A stretch of DNA of 64,000 nucleotides from Atlanticothrix silvestris CENA357 (GTDB taxonomy: Bacteria; Cyanobacteriota; Cyanobacteriia; Cyanobacteriales; Nostocaceae): positions 1-64,000 of the forward strand of contig NZ_JAECZB010000015.1 in the NCBI RefSeq assembly GCF_016056295.1, read 5' to 3'. The position numbers were made by a program, and so were the translations under genes. Of the stretch, positions 34,889-44,464 are shown piece by piece. Under the pieces are notes generated by a model that saw only the letters and a list, made by a program, of their open reading frames with translations, had not been told where the DNA came from and ran no database searches. Within the stretch, counting starts at the first letter, position 1; every line of letters starts with the position of its first letter.

Positions 34889-35848
34889 TTAGCCACCCCA
34901 GATTTTTTCTAAAACTGTTTTGGGCGAAATATCTGCCGTTCGACCTGTGGGAGATTTAATGGCAAGAAATTTTTCGTTTTTGGGTAACACTTTGGCTGCT
35001 TCTGTAGGGCCAAATAAGGCAATGGTATAAGTTTGTACTGCCACACCCAAATGTAGTGGCGCACTATCTGTAGACAACATTAAATTTGCCCCGGCAATTA
35101 TCGCAGCCAGCTTGCCAATATCACTAGGGGCAGTCACCTTTATCTGTGGACAATACTCCAATAGTGATCGCACAAACTGCTCGTTGTCAACTCCTTTAAC
35201 GACCACCACAGGCAAATCTGGTTGCTTAGATTGAAAGTCTTGAATAATTTGCTGCCAATTTGCCACAGGATAACTGGTATCCAGACTTTTAGCCTGGGAT
35301 TCCTGGTTCAAACAGTCATTAATCAAGACATAGCCTGTTTCATGCAGTTTTAAGCGTATTTGTTCCTTCTGTGCCCACTCAATATCTGGTTTTGGCACGT
35401 TTACTGCTAACTCTGGACAAGCAGTATTGATATTCAATGATTGCAACAAGTCATGGTACACCGCTGCCCCATATTGGGATGGTTTGAACGGCACAGAGTT
35501 GGTGAAAAAAATCGATCCTTTGCCTTGGTAGCCAATACGTGTGGGAATTCCTGTCAACCAGAGAAAAAGACCCACCAACCAGCTTTGCCCTACAGCAATG
35601 GCAGCATCATATTCGCGATCGCGAATCGTACCCACCAGATTACCCCAATCTGCCAGACTGTTACGGTCTTTGAAATCAAAGGTCAGTACTTCATTAACTG
35701 ACTTGCTCACCCGGTAGGCAGCCTTTGACCGGGGTTCAACAATGACATCTAACTGAGCGTTGGGGTAATAGCGCTTTAGATCATCTAGAGTCGGAAAGAA
35801 GAGGATTTGGTCGCCAATTCCGCCAGGTACAAGGGCTACTACTCGCAT
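34889..35848 (-). CDS. glycosyltransferase family 9 (heptosyltransferase-like)
   Basis: The 319-residue cytoplasmic enzyme resembles ADP-heptose:LPS heptosyltransferases. The start is MRVVALVPGGIGDQILFFPTL, and the donor-binding region is LMLSTDSAPLHLGVAVQTYTIALFGPTE. Cyanobacterial members act on surface polysaccharides, and the sugar is unknown. It reads towards the repeat copy A, six bases beyond its stop. ATG 35848 matches the family N-terminus. Confidence 0.88.
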   Translation of the reverse strand: MRVVALVPGGIGDQILFFPTLDDLKRYYPNAQLDVIVEPRSKAAYRVSKSVNEVLTFDFKDRNSLADWGNLVGTIRDREYDAAIAVGQSWLVGLFLWLTGIPTRIGYQGKGSIFFTNSVPFKPSQYGAAVYHDLLQSLNINTACPELAVNVPKPDIEWAQKEQIRLKLHETGYVLINDCLNQESQAKSLDTSYPVANWQQIIQDFQSKQPDLPVVVVKGVDNEQFVRSLLEYCPQIKVTAPSDIGKLAAIIAGANLMLSTDSAPLHLGVAVQTYTIALFGPTEAAKVLPKNEKFLAIKSPTGRTADISPKTVLEKIWGG

Positions 35849-35924
35849 AATATTTATTGACGCGTACTCGCTCCCTATTTTAGGGGAATATAGGTATTGG
35901 GTATCAGGGATTTATTATTGGGCA

Positions 35925-36060
35925 TTGAGCATGGGGCATGGGGAAGAAGGGTAAAGGGAAAGGGGTAAGGGGAAAGGGTTTGTTTCTTCATCCTTTAACC
36001 TTTAACTTTTTCCCAAGATTGTTGCTCCTCTGCTCCTCTGCTCCCCTGCTCCCCTAGCCC
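35925..36060. repeat. interspersed repeat without the 173-bp inner element
   Basis: GGGCATTGAGCATGGGGCATGGGG, then purine-rich words, TTTGTTTCTTCATCC, and TCCCAAGATTGTTGCTCCTC followed by CTGCTCC iterations. The outer arms of copies A and B are present here but directly joined, so this is the empty form of the repeat. It reaches to about 16 bases before the ispD start. Confidence 0.8.
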
Positions 36061-36076
36061 CTAGCCCCTAAATTCT

Positions 36077-36760
36077 GTGTATTTACTAATTCCAGCCGCA
36101 GGAATCGGCAAAAGAATGGGGAGTAACCGCAATAAACTCCTACTCGAAGTGCGATCGCAACCAATTATTGCTTGGACTCTCAAAGCTGCGGCAGCGGCAA
36201 GTACAATCCAATGGATAGGAATTATTTCCCAGCCCAGTGATTGGCCAGATTTCAAGAAAATTCTCGCTGACCTAAAGCTCACTAAACCAGTAGAACTGAT
36301 TATCGGCGGCTCTACCCGCCAAGAATCTGTTTACAACGGTTTGCAAGCACTACCAGCCGCCGCAGAGCAAGTATTGATTCATGATGGTGCTAGATGTCTG
36401 GTAACACCAGATTTATTCAACTCCTGCGCCCAAGCTATTCGCCAATGTCCTGGCTTGATTGCTGCCGTGCCTGTGAAAGACACAATCAAAGTTGTGAATG
36501 AAAATGGCATAATTGAAAGTACACCCGATCGACAGCAACTTTGGGCAGCACAAACTCCTCAAGGATTTAATGTCAAGTTGTTGAAACAGTGCCACGCCGA
36601 AGGTATCAGACAAGGTTGGGAAGTAACTGACGATGCTGCTTTATTTGAAAGGTGCGGCATTGAAGTGCGAATTGTTGAGGGAGAAGAGACAAATTTAAAA
36701 GTGACCACTCCCCAAGATTTAGCGATCGCAGAATTCATCCTCAGTAACCGAAACTGGTGA
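36077..36760 (+). CDS. ispD: 2-C-methyl-D-erythritol 4-phosphate cytidylyltransferase
   Basis: IspD attaches CMP to MEP in the non-mevalonate isoprenoid pathway. The 227-residue protein starts at GTG and has the nucleotide loop LLIPAAGIGKRMGSNRNKLLLE, then GGSTRQESVYNGL, LIHDGARCLV, PVKDTIKVV and TPQGFNVKLL with TDDAALFE. Length and motifs are complete. The start codon lies just after a repeat tract, so no classical ribosome binding site is present. ispG, another gene of the same pathway, lies about 6 kb away in this window. Confidence 0.95.
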   Translation: MYLLIPAAGIGKRMGSNRNKLLLEVRSQPIIAWTLKAAAAASTIQWIGIISQPSDWPDFKKILADLKLTKPVELIIGGSTRQESVYNGLQALPAAAEQVLIHDGARCLVTPDLFNSCAQAIRQCPGLIAAVPVKDTIKVVNENGIIESTPDRQQLWAAQTPQGFNVKLLKQCHAEGIRQGWEVTDDAALFERCGIEVRIVEGEETNLKVTTPQDLAIAEFILSNRNW

Positions 36761-36899
36761 AGATAAACAGGTAAACATTCAGGCTTAGCAAAACATATCT
36801 TGACTTTTTTCGTAATATCAAGTATAATCCCACACACCAGTTAATGTCCTTTGTCAAGCGTCAATTGCTAATGACCAATGACTAATGACCAATGAGTAA

Positions 36900-37427
36900 A
36901 TGAATACAGCCACAGCGACGAAGATAGAAGCAATTCTCTATTTAAAGGGTAAACCCTTGTTGCTCGGTGAAATCGCCGAGTATGCTGCGTGCGATCGCGC
37001 CACCGTTGAAGAAGGCATAATTGAACTAATTGACAGCTATGCCCGCCGAGATAGCGCCCTAGAAGTGATAGAGACCCCAGCTGGTTACAGTCTACAACTG
37101 CGGTCTGATTTTCATGACTTAGTGCAAACATTAATCCCCGTAGAGTTGGGATTAGGCGCATTGCGGACTTTAGCAGCGATCGCTCTTAATAATCCTATAC
37201 TCCAAAGTGATTTAATTGACCTGCGCGGTTCAGGAGTATATCAGCATGTTCCAGAACTAGTCGAACTCGGTTTTGTCCGTAAACGTCGAGACAATGAGTC
37301 TCGCTCCTACTCATTGCAAGTAACGCCAAAATTTCATCAATATTTCCAAATCGAGCAGCTTCCTCAAATATTGTCCAACAATCAGAAGGAAGAACAATTA
37401 GAACTAGATTTAACACTCCAGGAATAA
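36900..37427 (+). CDS. scpB: segregation and condensation protein B
   Basis: ScpB is the winged-helix kleisin partner that joins SMC and ScpA in chromosome condensation. The 175-residue protein has IEAILYLKGKPLLLGEIAE and LAIALNN-type winged-helix repeats (LRTLAAIALNNPILQSDLIDLRG), VYQHVPELVELGFVRKR, and a short acidic tail. ATG 36900 follows a heptamer tract. It precedes repeat copy B by a few bases. Confidence 0.9.
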   Translation: MNTATATKIEAILYLKGKPLLLGEIAEYAACDRATVEEGIIELIDSYARRDSALEVIETPAGYSLQLRSDFHDLVQTLIPVELGLGALRTLAAIALNNPILQSDLIDLRGSGVYQHVPELVELGFVRKRRDNESRSYSLQVTPKFHQYFQIEQLPQILSNNQKEEQLELDLTLQE

Positions 37428-37432
37428 GTAGG

Positions 37433-37713
37433 GAGCAGGGGAGCAGAGGAGCAACAATCTTGGGAAAAGGTGAGCCAGCGCGGTCTTCTCCCAAAGGGAG
37501 AGGCTAGCGCCAAGGGGGTTTCCACGCCACTTGCTTTATGCCGGCGGCACTTCCTTCAAGTCGGCATAGCCGCCCAACGGAGTGCCTTGGGAACCCGTCC
37601 ATCGCAGTGGCTCCCCATGAGCGACTGGCAAACTCTGAAGGGGTTAAAGGGTAAAGGATGAAGAAATAAACTCTTTGCCCTTCTTATCCATGCCCCATGC
37701 CCTATGCCCTGTT
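37433..37713 (+). repeat. interspersed repeat, copy B, carrying the 173-bp inner element
   Basis: Inverted copy of the repeat at 34.6-34.9 kb: 228 of 230 bases match over 37441-37670. The inner element is 37471-37643. Beyond it copy B lacks about 19 bases present in the outer arm of copy A. The pair encloses a 2.5 kb segment with the glycosyltransferase, ispD and scpB. Confidence 0.9.
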
Positions 37714-37793
37714 TGGTTATACCTGTGGAGAATGCACTACCCTTGTACTATGGTTTAAAGTAGAATTAGCAACTAAGCTAAAAAAAACTGCCC

Positions 37794-38141
37794 ATGGTGT
37801 TTGATCCTGACTTTTTGAATGACAACTCTGAAGAACACCCCAACCAGCTTCTGAACGACCACTCTGACGAATACCCCAATCAGCTACTCAAATATCTACA
37901 GCATCAGTCTCCTGATGTTTTAGCTCGTGTAGCCCAGTCCGTTAGTCCCGAAATTAAACAAATCATTTCGCAAAACGTCCAAGGGCTAGTGGGAATGCTC
38001 CCCGCAGAAAACTTCAACGTGCAAATCACGACAGATAGGGATAATCTCGCTGGGCTACTAGCATCAGCCATGATGACGGGTTATTTCCTGCGTCAGATGG
38101 AACAAAGAATGCAATTAGAGCATTTATCCAACAACCAATAG
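37794..38141 (+). CDS. DUF760-type small cyanobacterial protein
   Basis: The 115-residue protein has its conserved part from about residue 30 on: LLKYLQHQSPDVLARVAQS, VQGLVGMLPAENFNVQI, NLAGLLASAMMTGYFLRQMEQRMQLE. This matches the DUF760 family of cyanobacteria and plastids, whose function is unknown. The N-terminus carries a small internal duplication, with EEHPNQLLNDHSD and DEYPNQLL repeating a 12-residue unit. ATG 37794 has no strong ribosome binding site. Confidence 0.75.
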   Translation: MVFDPDFLNDNSEEHPNQLLNDHSDEYPNQLLKYLQHQSPDVLARVAQSVSPEIKQIISQNVQGLVGMLPAENFNVQITTDRDNLAGLLASAMMTGYFLRQMEQRMQLEHLSNNQ

Positions 38142-38213
38142 TCAAATAGTCAATAGTCAATAGTGAATAATTGACAATTCTAAAACTATGGACTGTAGAC
38201 TCATGACTATTGA

Positions 38214-39431
38214 CTACTTTTTTGCATCAGGATAACTTCCTGACTGCACTTTCAAAGTTTGAATTTTTCCACTGCGGTTGACTTCAATGGCCAAGATATC
38301 TCCAACTGAACTGGACTCTACCAGCTTTTGGACTTGGGCTGCTGTTTTGACTGGTTTACCATTAATTTTTTGAATCAAGTCTCCAGGAAGCAGTCCCGCC
38401 CGGTTTGCTGGGGAGTCATCCATAACTCCCTTAATTACAACGCCGATGTCCTGCTGAATGTTGAGGTTGTTTTCTTGGTTAATCTGCTGTTTTTTTGTCG
38501 GAGACAGATCTGCCATTTCAATCCCCAAAAAGGGATGCTCCGCCCGCCCTTTGGTAAATAAATCGTTAGCAACACGAGCTGCGGTTTCAATAGGAATGGC
38601 AAAACCGAGTCCTTGAGCATCGGCACGAATAGCAGTGTTCACACCAATTACCTCACCTTGGGCATTTAACAAAGGCCCACCAGAGTTGCCAGGGTTAATG
38701 GCTGCATCGGTTTGGATAAAACTGACTCGTTTATCTGGGACACCGACTTGAGCGCTAGTGCGATCGGTCGCACTGATGATGCCAATGGTGACAGTATTAT
38801 CTAAACCCAGCGGATTACCAATGGCGATCGCCCACTGTCCTGGTGCTAAATTTTGCGAATTGCCCAACTTAACTGTGGGCAATTTATTTTCAGGAATTTT
38901 CACTACCGCCACATCTGTGATGGTATCAACGCCCATTACTTTACCCTCAAAAGTTCGACCATCCTTGAGGGTTACTTGTACTGTATCTGTGTCTGCTACA
39001 ACATGAGCATTGGTCAGTAACTCGCCATTTTCGCTCAAAATGAATCCTGAACCTGTACCGCGCTCAATCCGTTCTCTAGGAATTGGTTCTTCATCTTCAC
39101 CAAAAAACCGACGTAAAAGAGGGTTTTTTAAAGCTTCAGAGATGGGATTGGGCACTTTGCGGATGGCATTAATTCGTACTACCGCGGGCCCAACCTTTTG
39201 TACTGCTGTAGCAATAAAATTCACATTATCATCTCCAGTAGAGCCATTCGTCCCGCTTCCATAACTTGGGACTACGGATTCTGGAGGTAAAGCCATTGTC
39301 ACATTTTTTAACTCTTGAAACGAGCGATTCTGTGGCAAGAAATAGCGACTGCCTAACAAGCCTGCACCGCCGCCAATTGTTAGTAAAGATAGATAAATAG
39401 CCAGTTGTCTTAAGGATAAATTCATAATCAT
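38214..39431 (-). CDS. HtrA/Deg-type serine protease with a PDZ domain
   Basis: This 405-residue envelope protease handles damaged proteins. An N-terminal hydrophobic segment (about 8-30) serves as signal anchor. The trypsin-like triad is visible: His in LLTNAHVVAD, Asp in TDVAVVKI, Ser in GNSGGPLLN. One PDZ domain follows at about 305-395 (DSPANRAGLLPGDLIQKINGK). Cyanobacteria have HhoA, HhoB and HtrA paralogues. Which one this is cannot be decided here, so no symbol is given. Two in-frame ATGs (39431 and 39425) are possible starts. Confidence 0.92.
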   Translation of the reverse strand: MIMNLSLRQLAIYLSLLTIGGGAGLLGSRYFLPQNRSFQELKNVTMALPPESVVPSYGSGTNGSTGDDNVNFIATAVQKVGPAVVRINAIRKVPNPISEALKNPLLRRFFGEDEEPIPRERIERGTGSGFILSENGELLTNAHVVADTDTVQVTLKDGRTFEGKVMGVDTITDVAVVKIPENKLPTVKLGNSQNLAPGQWAIAIGNPLGLDNTVTIGIISATDRTSAQVGVPDKRVSFIQTDAAINPGNSGGPLLNAQGEVIGVNTAIRADAQGLGFAIPIETAARVANDLFTKGRAEHPFLGIEMADLSPTKKQQINQENNLNIQQDIGVVIKGVMDDSPANRAGLLPGDLIQKINGKPVKTAAQVQKLVESSSVGDILAIEVNRSGKIQTLKVQSGSYPDAKK

Positions 39432-39692
39432 TACGTTTAAGCCAGAACAGCAGTGCTGTAGTTAATTTCTAAGTGTAGTCAAGCAAACGGCAAGTGGACA
39501 GATCAATTTTCATAAGAATTGCTAGAAATTAGGTGATTGGGTATTGGGCATTGGGAAAAAGAGACAAGGGGGAACGGAGTAGGAGAAAAGTGCAGTCTTG
39601 TTTCTTGCCCCCTACTTTTTATTCTCTTTCCTCCCCTGCTTTTTCTGCTCCCCATCTAAAATTCAAAATTAGCGCTCTTTTGACGTGTAAAT

Positions 39693-40583
39693 ATGACTAT
39701 TCCTTATCGTCTACTTTTGCTCTGTAGCCTAGTTAGCACTTTGGGGCTAGTATCCATACTGCCAGAATCAAAAAGTGCCACTGCTACGGTAGCAGGTTGC
39801 CCAATTCCAGCTTTATCTCGCTTTCAACGCCATAAAGTTGTTCGTGGTGAAACTTTGGAGAGTATAGCGCAACGCTACAATCTTATTCCAGCAACACTGA
39901 TCGACATGAATCCAACTTTAATGGATGGGAGCGTGACTGTTGGTAGTGAACTTCAAATTCCTCCCTATAACGGGATTGTTGTAGAAGTTCCTCGTGGACA
40001 AACTTGGCGACAAATAGCGGCAAAATATAAAGTCCGTGCCGATACACTGTTTGAGATTAATGGCTGTCAACAAGATCCCAGAATCGTGTTTGTTCCAGAA
40101 GTAAATGGATCGCCAAATCGTCCTATTGCTGCATCGACTACACCTGCTGATGTAGAAAAGCCCGATCGCGCCTCTATATCTGGATATCCCTTACAGCAAT
40201 TGGCAACTATAGGATTAGCTTATGGCTGGCAAATTAATCCTATTACTGGTGAGGTATTCTTCCATAGCGGTGTAGATTTATTAGCAGCAGTAGAAACTCC
40301 TGTACAAGCGATCGCACCAGGAACCGTAGTCTTTGCTAATGACCAAGGTAGTTACGGCAAGTTAGTTATTATTAACCACAGTGGCAGGCTGCAAAGTCGC
40401 TATGCCCAACTTGATAATATCGAAGTTACCGTTGGTCAAAAAGTCAACAAAGGAGACTTAATAGGAACAGTCGGTACAACTGGAAAACCTACTTCCAAAC
40501 AACCCCATCTCCATTTTGAAATGCGTGCTAGCTCAGACTTGGGTTGGGTAGCAGAAGATCCAAAAACTTATCTCAAACAATAA
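39693..40583 (+). CDS. LysM-containing M23 (LytM) metallopeptidase
   Basis: The 296-residue exported protein has a signal sequence at 1-30 (LLLLCSLVSTLGLVS). LysM motifs lie at about 46-90 (HKVVRGETLESIAQRYNL) and 97-140 (VPRGQTWRQIAAKYKV). A C-terminal M23 domain follows with Zn-binding FHSGVDL and HLHFEMR. All ligands are present, so it is probably an active peptidoglycan hydrolase, or an activator of amidases, working in cell separation. It is divergent from the htrA-type gene. Confidence 0.9.
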   Translation: MTIPYRLLLLCSLVSTLGLVSILPESKSATATVAGCPIPALSRFQRHKVVRGETLESIAQRYNLIPATLIDMNPTLMDGSVTVGSELQIPPYNGIVVEVPRGQTWRQIAAKYKVRADTLFEINGCQQDPRIVFVPEVNGSPNRPIAASTTPADVEKPDRASISGYPLQQLATIGLAYGWQINPITGEVFFHSGVDLLAAVETPVQAIAPGTVVFANDQGSYGKLVIINHSGRLQSRYAQLDNIEVTVGQKVNKGDLIGTVGTTGKPTSKQPHLHFEMRASSDLGWVAEDPKTYLKQ

Positions 40584-40646
40584 CCACTGCCTATCGTCTC
40601 TTGTCTTCTGACAACTGACAACTAACAACTAACAACTGACCAATTG

Positions 40647-41684
40647 TCAATTCCCAAATTCGATAACTTCGCTAGATTTTATAATGTGCATTCCTGCCTC
40701 TGCAAACCTAGCAAATGCTTCATCTGCTTGTTTTGTATAGTCCACAACATCCGGAACAACAACGGGAGAAGTGCAATCTTCTAGTAAATAAACTTTTTGA
40801 GCAAGGGTAGCATCTACCAGCTTAATTTCTGTTAATAAATCGTCAATTGTCCAAGCTACGCAGTGACTTTTAGCTTGTCCACCAATAATTACAGCATCAA
40901 ATTCTAAAAGCTGCTGAATCAAACGCGTGTTTTTTTTTCCAAGTGGACGTTCCTCGAAATCTTCCAACACCTCTGGACGTAAAATTGAATAATTTTCGGT
41001 TAAAGGATTCTCACCTTTGATTTCAAATTGTGTCTGACTCTGACGAGCAATGCAGTGGAAAAATATCGCTTCTTCTACTGATGAAACTAAAGCATGACCA
41101 ATACCACCCAACATAGAATGATAAGGCCAAACAGTTAGAGGATACTTACCATCTTGAGTGAGTTTTTTAACGTAATAATAGGCGTGTTTTTCTAATAATT
41201 CATAATCTCCGTTAGTAATACTGTGAGCGACTGCTGGATTGACTTTCCAGATACCTTGTTTAATATCTGCCGGAGTGATACTAGTCGCTGCTGGTGTAGG
41301 ATGTTCACCTGCATCATTCACCCAAAAAATCGGATGGAAAATTTGCGTTGCTGTATGAGTATCGAGTGTAGGTATAATTGTTGTAATTATTTCTAAGTTA
41401 CTATAAATAAATTCACACAACCGTCGATTATCATCAACTGCCCCAGTTCCAGATTTTCCTCCTACAAATAATTCAAAATCAGGAATACAAAAAGTGTTTT
41501 GAACATCAATTAATAGTAGACAAATACGAGTTGTATCTAAAGAAGCTGGTTTGATATTTTCTTGTTTTGCCCATACTTCAGCTTCTGTTGCACGTTCTTG
41601 GTAAGGTACGCGCCAGACTTCACCCACCTTAGTAGGATTAAAGTGCGGGGGAATGAGGAATTGGGCTTTTGTTTGTATATTCAT
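40647..41684 (-). CDS. isochorismatase-fold cysteine hydrolase
   Basis: The 345-residue hydrolase of the isochorismatase/nicotinamidase superfamily is longer than typical members because of an insertion around residues 130-250. Catalytic Asp is in [11 protein letters not shown], and the nucleophile Cys is in [17 protein letters not shown]. The substrate is unknown. It is 73 bases downstream of the phosphotransferase gene on the same strand, suggesting a two-gene operon. Confidence 0.82.
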   Translation of the reverse strand: MNIQTKAQFLIPPHFNPTKVGEVWRVPYQERATEAEVWAKQENIKPASLDTTRICLLLIDVQNTFCIPDFELFVGGKSGTGAVDDNRRLCEFIYSNLEIITTIIPTLDTHTATQIFHPIFWVNDAGEHPTPAATSITPADIKQGIWKVNPAVAHSITNGDYELLEKHAYYYVKKLTQDGKYPLTVWPYHSMLGGIGHALVSSVEEAIFFHCIARQSQTQFEIKGENPLTENYSILRPEVLEDFEERPLGKKNTRLIQQLLEFDAVIIGGQAKSHCVAWTIDDLLTEIKLVDATLAQKVYLLEDCTSPVVVPDVVDYTKQADEAFARFAEAGMHIIKSSEVIEFGN

Positions 41685-41757
41685 CTAAAATTTGCGCTTT
41701 TTTTAATTATTAAAGTTAATTTATCCTTATTTCTTATTCTTAACTTAACTATCTGCG

Positions 41758-42735
41758 TCATTCAAAATCTCTCAACATAGATAATCGTCCATCCAGCCAA
41801 TCATTATCAAACCACCCATAAGCTAAAACATCATCAACCGCATTTGCACTAATTCCCATTACCCAAATATGAGCAGCTTTAATAAATATAGGAATTGAAG
41901 CTATTTCAGTTTCATTGAGTTGACGAATAGCTTGATAACCTTCAATAAAACTATGTCTAACAGTAATATCTATCTTCATCTTCATTGCTGCATGTAAAAA
42001 CTTGGCAATATCAAATGCACGCCAACCATAACCGCATTGGTCAAAATCAAATAATGTGGGCTGATTTTGTTTAGTAAAATGGGCATTACCGGAATGAACA
42101 TCGCCAACACAAATTCCATATTCAGGTGCTAATAAAGATAGTTTAATTTCTAACAGTTGGCTTTTAATTATTTCTATTTGTTGTTGAAAATAATTGATAT
42201 CCTTCGCCCGGTCTTGATAGAGAGACTTAATTTTTAATATTGACCAATCTAGCAAGTATTCATTATTCAATACAGGACGGCTAAAGCTGCTTTGAAATTT
42301 ATTTAGCGTCTGGTGAATTTTTGCCAGTACCTCTCCTAAAGTATAACTTTGTTTATGATCAAGCTTTTCATTAACTGCATATCCTGGTGCATAGGAAAAT
42401 ACAGAGGCATAGCGCACACCTTCAGGTGCTAAAACTTCTGTAGTAAAATTACCGTCTGTTCTAGCAATAGGGTAAGCTATGGGCTGCTGTTGTTGATGTA
42501 AAAATGCTAGGAGTTCTAATTCAAAATCAATCTCTTCCTTATTGTGCCAACTACGCCGATAAACCCGCAGAATATAATTCTCACCCTCAGTTTCTACTAG
42601 ATAAGTATCGTTAAGTCCACGTTTGTATAACTTGCAGCTATAAGGCTGTTGAATTGAATACTCGCCAAGTACTGTGGCAATTAAAGCCGCACCGTCAAAA
42701 ATTGAGTGAATTACAGGTATTACAAATTGCGTCAT
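41758..42735 (-). CDS. APH-family small-molecule phosphotransferase
   Basis: The 325-residue protein has the aminoglycoside phosphotransferase/choline kinase fold: NYILRVYR (ATP Lys region), GDVHSGNAHF (catalytic loop with Asp) and TLFDFDQCGYGWRAFDIAKFL (metal-binding DFD). Homoserine kinase II-like or other small alcohol kinases are the closest guesses. Resistance to an antibiotic is not implied. It is probably cotranscribed with the isochorismatase-fold gene. Confidence 0.82.
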   Translation of the reverse strand: MTQFVIPVIHSIFDGAALIATVLGEYSIQQPYSCKLYKRGLNDTYLVETEGENYILRVYRRSWHNKEEIDFELELLAFLHQQQQPIAYPIARTDGNFTTEVLAPEGVRYASVFSYAPGYAVNEKLDHKQSYTLGEVLAKIHQTLNKFQSSFSRPVLNNEYLLDWSILKIKSLYQDRAKDINYFQQQIEIIKSQLLEIKLSLLAPEYGICVGDVHSGNAHFTKQNQPTLFDFDQCGYGWRAFDIAKFLHAAMKMKIDITVRHSFIEGYQAIRQLNETEIASIPIFIKAAHIWVMGISANAVDDVLAYGWFDNDWLDGRLSMLRDFE

Positions 42736-42964
42736 AAAAGCATTGATATTACTTGTATAATTTATAACTCAGTAAAAATGCATCGCTAACCATACCTTAT
42801 AGACTTTCATTTTCAATTTCAAGTCGCCTGTACTTTCTTCACCTCACTCTTAATTTTATTTTTTGCTACCTCATCATCCAAAAAAGCTCGTCCTGTGGCA
42901 ATCTTGAGAGACAGAGACTTTTCAATCTGATATTTTAGCTACAGCAAATTTACCTAATGGGGTT

Positions 42965-44191
42965 ATGCAAACTCTGCCGACTCTTACAACTTCCAATACC
43001 ACAGCAGAACAACCCACTTTTGAGACCACTATCAAGCGGCGCAAAACTCGCCCCGTAAAAGTGGGAAATGTCACCATTGGAGGTGGCTACCCCGTTGTGG
43101 TGCAGTCAATGATTAATGAAGACACACTTGATATTGATGGTTCTGTCGCGGCTATTCGTCGTTTGCACGAAATTGGCTGTGAAATTGTCCGCGTCACAGT
43201 GCCAAGTATGGCTCACGCCAAAGTGATGGCGGAAATTAAACAAAAATTAATTAAAACCTATCAAGACGTGCCAATTGTTGCCGATGTTCATCACAACGGC
43301 ATGAAAATTGCTCTGGAAGTCGCTAAACATATAGAAAAAGTGCGAATTAATCCGGGGTTGTATGTATTTGAAAAACCCAACTCTAATAGAAGCGAATATA
43401 CTAAAGCCGAATTTGATGACATTGGTGAAAAAATCCGCGAAACTCTAGAACCGCTAGTTGTGTCTCTGCGTGACCAAGGTAAAGCGATGCGAATTGGTGT
43501 AAATCACGGTTCTCTCGCTGAAAGAATGCTATTTACCTACGGCGACACCCCAGAAGGGATGGTGGAATCTGCCTTAGAATTTATTCGCATTTGTGAATCT
43601 TTAGACTTCCGTAACTTAGTAATTTCGATGAAAGCCTCACGGGTACCTGTGATGGTAGCCGCTTATCGACTAATGGCTAAGCGTTTAGATGAATTGGGTA
43701 TGGATTATCCCCTACATTTAGGCGTTACGGAAGCTGGTGATGGCGAATACGGACGCATAAAATCTACGGCTGGTATTGCCACTTTACTTGCGGATGGCAT
43801 TGGCGATACAATCCGCGTTTCACTTACAGAATCACCAGAAAAAGAAATTCCTGTTTGCTACAGTATTCTGCAAGCTTTAGGGTTGCGGAAAACAATGGTG
43901 GAGTACGTCGCTTGTCCTTCCTGTGGACGCACTTTGTTTAATTTGGAGGAAGTACTGCATAAAGTCCGGGAAGCCACCAAACATTTGACCGGGTTAGATA
44001 TAGCCGTCATGGGTTGCATTGTTAATGGCCCTGGAGAAATGGCAGATGCCGACTATGGTTATGTTGGTAAGACTCCTGGTTATATTTCTTTGTATCGTGG
44101 CAGAGAAGAAATTAGAAAAGTCCCAGAAGCACAAGGAGTAGAAGAATTGATTAACCTGATTAAAACAGATGGACGTTGGGTAGAACCATAA
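42965..44191 (+). CDS. ispG: 4-hydroxy-3-methylbut-2-enyl-diphosphate synthase
   Basis: IspG (GcpE) is the [4Fe-4S] enzyme that converts MEcPP to HMBPP; in cyanobacteria it takes electrons from ferredoxin. The 408-residue protein begins [20 protein letters not shown] and has [26 protein letters not shown] and [10 protein letters not shown]. Cluster cysteines are in [11 protein letters not shown] and [11 protein letters not shown]. Length is normal for the plant/cyanobacterial form. A repeat block follows the stop. Confidence 0.96.
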   Translation: MQTLPTLTTSNTTAEQPTFETTIKRRKTRPVKVGNVTIGGGYPVVVQSMINEDTLDIDGSVAAIRRLHEIGCEIVRVTVPSMAHAKVMAEIKQKLIKTYQDVPIVADVHHNGMKIALEVAKHIEKVRINPGLYVFEKPNSNRSEYTKAEFDDIGEKIRETLEPLVVSLRDQGKAMRIGVNHGSLAERMLFTYGDTPEGMVESALEFIRICESLDFRNLVISMKASRVPVMVAAYRLMAKRLDELGMDYPLHLGVTEAGDGEYGRIKSTAGIATLLADGIGDTIRVSLTESPEKEIPVCYSILQALGLRKTMVEYVACPSCGRTLFNLEEVLHKVREATKHLTGLDIAVMGCIVNGPGEMADADYGYVGKTPGYISLYRGREEIRKVPEAQGVEELINLIKTDGRWVEP

Positions 44192-44202
44192 AGGAATTAG
44201 CG

Positions 44203-44335
44203 TGAGCAGAGGAGCAGGGAAGCAACAATAGGGGAAAAGGTTAACGGGTAAAGGGTAAAGGACAAAGAAATAAACCCTTTCCCCCTTACCCATTCCCCTT
44301 TACCCCTTCTTAACCCATGCCCCATGCCCTATACT
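44203..44335. repeat. interspersed repeat without the 173-bp inner element, near ispG
   Basis: GAGCAGAGGAGCAGGGAAGCAAC is followed by GGGGAAAAGG joined directly to TTAACGGGTAAAGGGTAAAG and AAGAAATAAACCC. This is the same outer repeat as copies A and B in the orientation of B, lacking the inner 173 bases. It ends with CCCATGCCCCATGCCCTA. Confidence 0.8.
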
Positions 44336-44464
44336 TAGTCTCCTAAGTTCGCCGGATTGTCAAGTATTTTAATGAATTAGAAATACATGCTTGGCCTGTA
44401 CGATGTACCCTGTGTTAGATTGGGCATACTGACTATAATTTTTCCCTCTGACAAAACTGTCATT

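Noticed and set aside
34635-34896. Open frames in repeat copy A and at 37470-37661
   Set aside because: The same frame appears in both inverted copies because the DNA is a 230-base repeat. It has no start context or family and changes at the only two differing bases.
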